From Leptidea sinapis (Eukaryota; Arthropoda; Insecta; Lepidoptera; Pieridae): a stretch of DNA of 64,000 nucleotides. The number at the start of each line of letters is the position of its first letter. Within the stretch, counting starts at the first letter, position 1. Of the stretch, positions 56,901 through 64,000 are shown one piece after another. The stretch is from positions 1,624,501-1,688,500 of the forward strand of contig NC_066279.1 of the NCBI RefSeq assembly GCF_905404315.1, in the 5' to 3' direction. Below the pieces are notes generated by a model, which worked only from the letters and a program-made list of their open reading frames with translations, had not been told where the DNA came from and made no database searches. Both the position numbers and the translations under genes were made by a program.

Positions 56901-58797
56901 GTACCCTTGTCATTTAATCCTGAAAACATCGCTCACGTTTTGCACGTACGAGGCAAAATAATAAAAGGCATTTATTTTCTCAAAATTGATTCCTTTAGAA
57001 TTATTTTTGATGTCATTTCTAACACTACCACCGCTTCGGAAACAAATGGCGCTCTGAGAGAGAAGAATCGGCGCAAGAAACTGTACAATATACACATTGA
57101 TAAATAAAAAAAATGTCACGAACAGTTTGTCTTTACGCTAGTATATTTTAAGCCACAGCATTTAATATTTAGCTGTTTTAGACGTTGACTCTACATAGAG
57201 CGTGTGATGGATGGGTATACCTTATTTCAGGGAGACTCTGGAGGTCCTTTGGTGAGAGAAGGAAGACAAGTGGGCATTGTGTCTTGGGGTATTCCCTGCG
57301 CCAGAGGAAAACCAGATGTATATACCAAGGTGAGCGTTCTAATGTTAATAATTAGACTTCGTTATTACGTCATGGAAAAAAAAATAAGAAAATGCGGTCG
57401 ATCAAGGATAATGAACATACAAAATATAGATATTTATAAATAAAGTCTGGTAAATAGATTTTGGGACACTGCCACATAAATAAAAGATTTTTTTTTTCAA
57501 TGTACAAATCAGGTTAAAAAGGCATAAAAGGCATTTATTTTCTCAAAATTGATTCCTTAAGAATTCTTTTTGATTTCATTTCTAGAACTACTAGATACTA
57601 CTACCGCTTCGGAAACTCTTCCAGCATTCTTTTTTTGCGCTTTCTTCAATAAAAATATACAATATTTTACAGTCATTTCTATCGCTATAAAATAATCACA
57701 ATCTTGTCCCAGGCTGTCTGATCATTTAGATATTCAGCAGTGGAGTAATAGGATTTACGACAGAGCCTTTTTTTTTTATAAAACATTTAAATTTATTTAT
57801 AGATAATGCCTGAACAGTGGCTGGGACTTTATTATAGAAGTGTATACATTTACCCTTAAACCTATTATCTTCTTATGTATGTATGATTTAAAAGTAAAAC
57901 GTTAAAGCTTAAACAAGGTAATTATTCCAAATCCCAGATGCCTTGGAGTGCACAATAGCAATGATTATCTTCATATACTTATGTTTAAATACTTCAGGCA
58001 AACATTTTGTGCGGGAATTTTCTTTTTCATAATTATTGATTCCTTGAGAATTCTTTTTGATGTCAGATACGGCGCAGCTGTACCAGTATTACTATTTGCG
58101 CTCTTTAAATAATATTACCATTATGTAAGTAGTTTTTAAATACACAATTCTGTAATCTGAAGTCCAGTAATGAAATTATAATAATATTAAAGTTTTATTT
58201 AATTCCATACAAAATATTTACAATCAATTTATCTAACTTCTAAGGAATCAATGGTTCGTATTTTGGGGTAAAAGCCTCCTGCAAGTAATTCCATTCAGTT
58301 CTGTTTACTGCTGTCTCTAACCAACTTTGCCCCGCCACCGCTAAGTACTATTTCATCTGCCCATCTAGAACAAGTAGCCTATCATTCTGGTGCCTCAAGG
58401 TCCCGACCATATCATTATTATTTATGTCTATCTGCCACAGCTGTAGAGATATTTTTAACAAAGCTTTTATATTAATTAGAGACAATGGCTGGAACATAAC
58501 TTTATTATAAACTAGCTGACCCAACAGACGCTGTTCTGTAAAAAGAAAATATGGCGTAAGTATTCGGGAATAATGTACTATAAGGTCATCGGAAATGTGT
58601 AATCTTATTTATGTGAAGATAATGAAACAAAAACGTATTTCTGAATGATCTTACGGATCGTTTCGCATCAAGCAATTATAATTGGTGTAAAAAAGGAACT
58701 ACTTAAAATGATAAGGATTAATATTGTATTTATGGAGACAGCTTTTACATTACTGCTTTATAATTGCCTATTTTTTTAGGTATTAAAATGGATATAG
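49750..58797 (+). CDS. chymotrypsin-like serine protease (S1), secreted, six exons, 247 aa
   Basis: Exons: 49750-49795, 52780-52966, 54048-54294, 56592-56738, 57231-57329, 58780-58797. Introns are GT-AG and phases agree (1,2,0,0,0); the total is 741 coding bases plus stop. Residues 1-16 form a signal peptide (MLTQVIILFIGTLTLV), followed by a short propeptide ending at R32|I33VGG. The triad is His74 (TAAHC), Asp119 (NDIAI) and Ser212 (GDSGGP). Three disulfides are possible (C59-C75, C182-C198, C208-C232). The S1 pocket has Gly206 at position 189 and Asp238 at 226 (chymotrypsin numbering), so it is not trypsin-like; the combination is that of crab collagenase and many lepidopteran chymotrypsin-like enzymes. 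The sixth exon (VLKWI, stop) is inferred from a strong acceptor; the rest is firm. Likely a secreted gut or haemolymph enzyme. Confidence 0.85.
50017..50474. mobile_element. foldback element in intron 1
   Basis: AAAAAACCGACTTCAAAAA at the left and its near reverse complement at the right; arms of about 120 bases share GCAAACCTTTACCTTTAATA in both orientations. It lies about 220 bases after exon 1. Confidence 0.8.
50533..50812. mobile_element. family I MITE, copy 2
   Basis: TATTACCAAAATCGAAAGAC left and CGATTTTGGTAATTGG right, with the same interior as copy 1 minus about 70 bases. Confidence 0.7.
50908..50994 (+). repeat. family B LINE 3' end with a long A-tract
   Basis: AAGGTGATCACTTAACAACA through GTCCTCCTATTCC, then more than 30 uninterrupted As, suggesting a recent insertion. 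Confidence 0.85.
50995..52060. other. intron 1, no further feature seen
   Basis: Very AT-rich intronic sequence with no coding or structural signal recognised. Confidence 0.5.
52061..52144 (+). tRNA. tRNA-Leu (anticodon CAG)
   Basis: An 84-nt cloverleaf with acceptor GTCAGGA/TTCTGAC, anticodon stem CTGCG-TTCAGGT-CGCAG, a long variable arm typical of tRNA-Leu, and T-arm GTGGG TTCGAAT CCCAC. Discriminator A. A T8 tract follows at 52148. It has intact pairing and lies within protease intron 1 on the same strand. Confidence 0.95.
52148..52155 (+). terminator. Pol III terminator of tRNA-Leu
   Basis: Eight Ts three bases after the tRNA. Confidence 0.8.
52548..52741 (-). repeat. family A repeat, truncated
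   Basis: TTTTTTTATGAAAATAAGGG then GTCGAGACGAGTAGGACATT; it stops at TTTCACTAGCTAC, 38 bases before exon 2 of the protease. Confidence 0.75.
52976..53410 (-). repeat. family D LINE 3' end in intron 2
   Basis: The minus strand carries the C-terminal codons (SRLHKIHNSFKG) and the UTR with CTAGTCCCAGGC and AGTTTCTTGAGCC blocks seen at 20237-20743. Confidence 0.7.
53721..54021 (+). repeat. family A repeat in intron 2
   Basis: CCAGTGGGAGGCTCCATTGC through CCCTTATTTTCATAAAA. It ends about 26 bases before exon 3. Confidence 0.85.
54358..54600. mobile_element. family E foldback in intron 3
   Basis: Arms carry TTAGGCGTTACTTTGCGG, AATTCCGCCAATATTTGTC and GTTTTAAAGACAAATATTGG in inverted order around a GTGTTTCGCCTCTACACGAG core. 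The right arm lacks its outermost part. Confidence 0.75.
55062..55325 (-). repeat. family A repeat lacking its A-tail side
   Basis: It begins TAATTGATACGCCCTGTCCA and ends near GCATCCTGTGCAAGACTCC; in intron 3. Confidence 0.8.
55530..55685 (+). repeat. family H LINE 3' end with (TGATT)n tail
   Basis: GAGTTTCTTGCTACTTCTTC through a TGATTTTGATTTGATTTGAT tail, nearly identical in the body to 12715-12885; in intron 3. Confidence 0.7.
56012..56500. mobile_element. hAT-like non-autonomous element in intron 3
   Basis: It starts CAGGGCCGGATTTAAATTTA and ends with GGGCACTTGCCCCAACTGCC then CGACCGCTG. Three tandem TTGCCGCCCTAAAAA units lie at 56400-56450. Sequences with this start are typical of hAT-type MITEs. 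Confidence 0.45.
56756..56944 (-). repeat. family B LINE fragment in intron 4
   Basis: GTCACCTGATGTCAAGTGAT then CACCGCCACCCACATTCTC, as at 24815-24870; it joins directly to a family D fragment. Confidence 0.7.
56945..57100 (-). repeat. family D LINE 3' end in intron 4
   Basis: AAAAGGCATTTATTTTCTCA then CGCTTCGGAAACAAATGGCG, same orientation as the intron 2 copy. Confidence 0.7.
57513..57880 (-). repeat. family D LINE 3' end in intron 5
   Basis: AAAAGGCATAAAAGGCATTT through GCCTGAACAGTGGCTGGGAC, with small deletions. Confidence 0.7.
58225..58400 (-). pseudogene. RTE-type LINE RT C-terminus in intron 5
   Basis: The minus strand reads GQSWLETAVNRTEWNYLQEA, aligning with the W-x-x-x-AQDR-x-x-W tail of RTE-like proteins; stops interrupt the frame. 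Confidence 0.5.
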
Positions 58798-59010
58798 TAT
58801 GTTATAGTTAAGATATAGACATATTATGCCATCGCGGACTTTTCTGTTCATTCATAACAAAGAGGTAAAGTATGTTAGGTTGCCTGGATCTACAATTTTC
58901 AACTTGTTCTCGAACAAAAATGATCCGAAATCTTTTATAATGTGCGCAAATCTACGCCAGACAAAGTCGCGAGCGTCCGTAGTATTAAAATATTATCAAC
59001 AAGAATACTA
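58514..59010. mobile_element. Helitron or LINE-tail element spanning the proposed last exon
   Basis: CTAGCTGACCCAACAGACG on the left and CAAAGTCGCGAGCGTCCGTA on the right are ends common to lepidopteran repeats. If this is one element, the proposed protease exon 6 (58780-58797) lies inside repeat sequence, which weakens or complicates that exon. Confidence 0.35.
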
Positions 59011-60008
59011 ATTAAAATAGAGGTAGTACAAGACTTTACAAGATCTTCAGAATAATGCCACCTAGTGGAGTATATAACACCAAACAACACACAAGACATT
59101 TTGAGAATTAATAATTGCGAAGATTCTACATGTAGAACATAGATGGCGCGTAAAAGCGAATTCCGGAAAGATTGCCTATTTCACTAATATCGGCCAATAA
59201 TTCTAACCAAAATCCACATTCGCACAAAAATTGATACCTGCTGAAACTGAAATGTGTTACTAGGGTATAATTAATATTTTTTTTGTAATTTTTGTTATCT
59301 CTGTCTCTAAATTGTAACATCAAGGAACTTTTTCTATAAGCCGTTAGATGGCGCTGCTTGAAGCTGTGATGAAGAATAAGCACGCGCTGTATATATTTTA
59401 AGTGATATTGGTCTACCAACAAATTGTTTCTTTAGCGATGTGTTACAAGAGAATGTGGTGATCACTTACCATCAAAGTCTTTTTGAAGTGAGAGCTTCTA
59501 GCGCTATATGCTATTAGTACTCCAGTATAATGTAAAATGGAATTTATGAATCTGATATCGAGCTTCGTCCAACATTGAGTATTAGAGGATTATAGAATAG
59601 CTTTATTTTTCGAATAGCAGATTTTTAACTCGTTCGTTTCGCTATGAAAATATAATGAAGTTTTACTGATAACTGATTTATACTTTATGTTCACCGAATA
59701 AATCAATTATTGTTATTAATTTATTTATATTGTGTGCCTCTGGCCTCAACATACTTGGTAAAAGGGTAATCTGATTTTTAAATTTTTATCAATATATTTT
59801 ATTGCTACGTCGGTACTTTTAGTTTGAGCTTAATTCCCATCATATTTATTATTTAAAAATTCATAATTATAAATGATATTAGTGATAGATTAATATAATA
59901 CGTGTTGGTTATCGCGACGGAATTTAATATTAGCCGAAATTTTACGAAACGAAAACGAGATTATCAAGTTGCTTCAGAAAAATTAGTAATTTTATGGGAA
60001 AATACTTA
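59011..60008. other. no gene seen; family B scrap at 59437-59470
   Basis: AT-rich. GTTACAAGAGAATGTGGTGA is a short family B 3' fragment. Confidence 0.4.
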
Positions 60009-60147
60009 CCCCCTTATTCATAATAGTCTGCTAACTTAAAGCATTGCTAATTCTCACTCTGTCTTCTTCTATTGACCTAAGTCAGAATGAGAAAAAAACA
60101 CTCCTAAGCGGTTGTTTAAAGTTAGCGGACCATTATAAATAAGGGGG
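60009..60147. mobile_element. 139-bp MITE with about 35-bp inverted ends
   Basis: Left CCCCCTTATTCATAATAGT and right (inverted) CCCCCTTATTTATAATGGT. Flanks TTA and CTA hint at a three-base target site, as for PIF/Harbinger types. Confidence 0.75.
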
Positions 60148-60427
60148 CTAGTCTTTTGTATCGAATATTGTTATCGCGTCGCTCTATATGATTAGTTATC
60201 ACATACCTACCTATACTCATCGAATATACTCGATGTTGGTATTCGGTATGTGAATAGAGATGGTCGATATGGAAAAACATCGATGTTTTTGGTAACAAAT
60301 AAAACTGTTTATTTTATTGAGAAAATGTGTTTATTGTTATAAAAAATCCAAAGGTAAAGAAAACAATTAACATTCCCAGTATTTTTGGGCACAGTCTGTA
60401 ATAAAAAATAACTTTGACAGGTGTCTA

Positions 60428-60699
60428 ACGGCCGTTCCCAATATTCAGTCCATCTCGTACAAAGATAAAAATCGTAACTATCGTTGACTTTTCTGGCCCA
60501 ATAAATTTATCGACGATAACTTACCTTATCCGTACACGCTGTCTGTCAATGGGACGACGTATAGCTAACCAACGATAGAAATTTGTATGGAAATTGCAAT
60601 TCACGCGTCCCAATATAAGGCGATTATTGACAGCTAATTACTGACAATAGAAGGTAGTAATTTTTCTCTATCTGTAGATAGTATATTGGGAACGGCCGT
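60428..60699. mobile_element. 272-bp MITE with perfect 17-bp inverted ends
   Basis: ACGGCCGTTCCCAATAT at both ends in inverse orientation. The interior has no coding frame. Confidence 0.85.
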
Positions 60700-60859
60700 A
60701 GTAGTAGTCTCATCTAGTGGAAAACAGTAAGTCATTTCTAATGACTATATAACTTGATAGTTGAACCTAGTACATCCGATACACACCCTGATGGCACCCT
60801 AAGGAAAAGTTGACGTTTCGATATTTTATTCTTATAAAATCGATGTGTCGATTATACTA

Positions 60860-60915
60860 ACAGCAGTCAACACGCGAACGCGAGAGGTCGCGGGTTCGAG
60901 TTCCGCATCGTTCAT
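60860..60915 (+). repeat. tRNA-like fragment
   Basis: GAGAGGTCGCGGGTTCGAGT carries a B-box-like core, but there is no acceptor stem or complete arms. A SINE head remnant is likely. Confidence 0.3.
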
Positions 60916-61039
60916 AAAATTTTGATTTCAGTTTTATTGGTGTTGTAACTGTATTTCAAAAGCGTCTATGATGCACGGTGTCACCGCTTCGATACTCGCA
61001 CGCCACTTACCAATTTGTTTACGTTTTTATTCGACGGCT

Positions 61040-61112
61040 TTATAAGGTCGACAACGCTCTTGTGATTACTCTGGTGTTACAGACCTCCACTTTCATAAAA
61101 ATAAATTGTATG
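61040..61112 (+). repeat. family B LINE 3' end, internally deleted
   Basis: GGTCGACAACGCTCTTGTGA and then CCTCCACTTTCATAAAAATA, missing the middle. Confidence 0.55.
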
Positions 61113-61119
61113 TCTTACA

Positions 61120-62051
61120 TTAAGGATTGGTCTCCGCTGCGCCCCAACTAGATACCGCAAGCGTAGTTGCAAAATGCGGCAGCTTTTACTACTCCCAAAA
61201 TGGGTGCACTCCAGCCAGTCCCGAACAATGTGTGACGTTGACGTAGGGTTGCCAACGTTTTTTTACAAGAAATAAAGTATATTCAGGTCTGTGAAGAATA
61301 TTAAACAGTATTTTAGAAAAATGAACAGTATTTTATTTATTTATTGTTTTAAAACATATTTTTTTGAACTTCTCGCACAACTTACTAATTTAATCTTGTT
61401 TAAAAACTTCATACGCCTCACCACAATTATAACTAAAATTAAATTAGGTAATTCACGGTCCACGTAAAAAAAGGTTATATGTGAATGAGAATGAGAAGGC
61501 ATACACTCGCATGTCTGTCACTGACAGTCTTGAATATTTGACATTGACAGATTCGTTCAGAAACTCAGTGTGATTTGTTTGTGGTTATGCTCACGCTGTG
61601 CAGCAGTGAGCGCCCTCTGACTTAATAAAACAAAGTGTGAGCGAGTAAGTATAACACATAATGTGTTTGCATGCTGAAAACAGTATTTTGTATACTTTTC
61701 AATATTCTTATAATACTGTTGAAAACAGTATACCAACCTACGTTGACGTGCCACATGTTCTGTTAAACTTTACTAATAATTGAAACTAATATACCGGTTG
61801 CGTAGTAATACGTTGTAAAAATAATTACAAGAAATAAGAAAGACACTAGGATCGCATAATATCATCAGTAAGTATTTTGTATTTATTCAATTTCAATGTA
61901 AAATAACATGAACCGTATGTTACAACATTTGAAAGATGATTAAGTGTCAAGATTTCACGCACACAAGCATCTAATAGTAGGCGCAATAAAATGGCTATTG
62001 TTCTTAGGTAGTGCGATATCTAGTTGTAGCGCAGCGGAGACTAATCCTTAA
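61120..62051. mobile_element. 924-bp element bounded by TTAA, piggyBac-type candidate
   Basis: TTAA at 61120-61123 and 62048-62051 flanks inverted ends GGATTGGTCTCCGCTGCGC and GGATTAGTCTCCGCTGCGC (as read inward). TTAA duplication is the mark of piggyBac-like elements. No transposase is encoded. Confidence 0.7.
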
Positions 62052-62055
62052 TTTA

Positions 62056-63305
62056 AGGCGACACTAAATGCCAACGACCTTGAGCGATATGAGTTCACGG
62101 CTGCCGGCCCGCCATCAATGTCACAAATCCAATATGTTCAAAATTCTTGGGTGGAAATCAATTTACATGCTTACAATCCTCGTTATTCACTACTAATCTG
62201 AATAAATGAACCTACACAAAAAAGTAGAAGCTATAAGAAGTACCAAAAAAATGCGTCACGCCATGCCAAAAAACTTGTTTAACTTCAAAGAAAAGTGGTA
62301 GTTCAAAAAGGCTCGGCAGTGTTAACTATAACCAACAGCAAGCATTAGCAACCTACAAATAAGACTTAAGGATTACAAATAAGACTTAAGGATATGTGTA
62401 ACAGGATTAAATAGGGTTCATAGCTCGAAATGCTATACTTTCACCACAAAACTTGTCTAAAACACCATGTTTGCGTGTTTTCTGCTCACTCTTCGCCTTA
62501 AGTTTTATGTGTAGCTAAAGGAAGTCAACAAACGAATGAGAATGAGTGTGTCAATTATTCACAGAAGGCGAGGGAAAGAGAAGGAAGACAGTTGGTTGAT
62601 AGACGTCTGTCATTTTGAAGGCTCGGAGTCGTATGGCAGTACGCTTTACCTTTTGCGATACATTACAATTGAGATTATAATGTCATTGCTACTGGCAAAT
62701 GATCCGTGTAACATGTAACATCAAATGTTTCAAATGCTTTAAGTCCTATAATAATTCCTTGTTATTATACATTCCTACTAGGCGTTCCCGCCCGTTTCGC
62801 TAGGCGAATTTTAAAAGGAAATAAATTAAATTTTATTCATCTTATTACAAATACAATAAAAAATAAGTAGCCTTAAACCAATAACAATAAATTTCGCATC
62901 GAATTTGTGGTAGTTTCATGTCGATACGATCAGTTGTTCAGGCGTGAAAGAGCCTGAAACATAGACCATTTTCATCATATACATATAGATAATGAAGCGT
63001 GTCCTACCTAAGCCCTCTGAGGAGCCTACTCCTAAAAGTAATAGGTCTCGAGGATATAATTTAAATCTCAGCACAGTAACACGTTTCCTAGTTAGTTAGC
63101 CTTTTCACACACAGGAAATCGAGGATAGGCGTGCTAGCGCAAGCAGGGGGCACAATTGATCCTAGAATTTAAGTGCATTTTAATCGCCATATAATAAAAA
63201 TAATAATAATTCCTTCAGTTCGATCCTACTTGAAATCTCGCCAACCATTTTAGTAGTCACTTATAAACCACCAACAAAGTTACTTTAAGCCGGACCATAT
63301 CAAAT
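62056..63305. other. no gene seen
   Basis: AT-rich. A 20-base direct repeat (TACAAATAAGACTTAAGGAT) occurs in tandem at about 62354-62393. The open frame at 62536-62718 has no recognisable content. Confidence 0.4.
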
Positions 63306-63410
63306 TAAATTAAATCAAAATCAGTTTATTAATCACATTGCTTGGCCTATGTGTATGTCTCAATGGCTTGATCCTATTGTAACAAGTCCGTTTTCTCCTT
63401 TCGGATCTAT
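63306..63410 (-). repeat. LINE 3' tail
   Basis: AAATTAAATTAAATCAAAATCAG is the reverse of the TTTGATT-type tails of the CR1/Daphne-like 3' ends here. Confidence 0.4.
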
Positions 63411-64000
63411 ATGTGAGAGTAAACATAATATATATAGCTAATATTTAATAAAAACTCAATAAGGCTTCAAAAATTAAGCGTTTAATTTGAAAAAAATATA
63501 TATTTGCAATTTCGATTTACGATATTTTATATTTGTGATTCATCGTAGGTGTAGTGAAGTATGAAGCACTATGTTCTAAGTGGAAGAAAGTGCAACTCGA
63601 TCACTCGGCTGTGTAAAGGCCCTTGGCCTAGCCTCTATCAAACAAACTTCACCCTCATAGGAATTGCTAACTCTGCACTTGTGTTGGACACAATTAAGAC
63701 ATATACTATGTGACCCGCCATATTTACGCCTAGAGATAACTGCGCGAAGTCAATATACTTGACTCAAACGAGCACACGAAAATTTTTCCTATAAACACGA
63801 TCATCTAAAAAGATGCATCATAGTTTCACTTGAATGTGATTTGTCATTCATACTCCGTTTGTTCAAATTCATTTTTCCTTTCTTTCTTGTGCATCACTAC
63901 ATTGAGTGGATCATGAGCAATCGGAGTTGAGTTCAGTATATCAATTTCCATATTGGACACTATTTCGAAGATCTTCGCTTTAGCTATAGCTCTTTCTCTT
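63411..64000. other. no gene seen
   Basis: No coding, RNA or repeat signal recognised up to the window end. Confidence 0.4.

Noticed and set aside
60860..60915. A third tRNA gene
   Set aside because: Only a B-box-like core is present; no acceptor stem, no anticodon arm and no T-run terminator.
1..64000. CRISPR arrays, operons or bacterial features
   Set aside because: None is visible; all evidence (introns, Pol III tRNA genes, LINEs, MITEs) is from an insect nuclear genome.

Overview
The window is AT-rich animal DNA from a moth or butterfly (Lepidoptera). The evidence is GT-AG introns in chymotrypsin-fold genes, Pol III-type tRNA genes, and dense interspersed repeats of the kind common in Lepidoptera: jockey/CR1-like LINE 3' ends, RTE-like LINE tails, mariner/Tc1 relics, Helitron ends and foldback MITEs. 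There is no bacterial gene organisation. The species cannot be named from the sequence alone.

Layout. 1-6.2 kb: two decayed non-LTR retrotransposons lie tail to tail, a jockey/CR1-type LINE (+) and an element with a C-terminal restriction-like endonuclease (-). 6.2-28 kb: repeat-dominated DNA with mariner and Tc1 corpses, an inverted pair of LINE fragments, a 469-bp MITE with TA target duplication, a tRNA-Gly(UCC) gene and one small ORF of unknown nature. 28.5-41.8 kb: two host genes on the minus strand. One is an unrecognised three-exon gene (28535-30836). The other is an eight-exon pseudo-protease of the chymotrypsin fold (31382-41782) that I assembled from splice sites; all exon phases agree and give 298 residues. 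41.8-49.7 kb: repeats, a Helitron and foldback elements. 49.7-58.8 kb: a plus-strand chymotrypsin-like protease in six exons (247 residues) with TATA box and initiator. Its introns carry many repeats and a tRNA-Leu(CAG) gene. 58.8-64 kb: MITEs, including a 924-bp element bounded by TTAA.

The active protease and the pseudo-protease are divergent. Both begin with a tiny signal-peptide exon ending in phase 1, which suggests a locally duplicated S1 family in which one copy lost its catalytic residues. Repeats are numbered by family: A, about 300 bp, A-tailed, 14 copies; B, LINE 3' end, about 15 copies; C, AGCTGACC-ended foldback; D and H, LINE 3' ends; E, F, G and I, smaller families. Family boundaries were judged by eye, so most repeat coordinates are good only to within about 10-20 bases.
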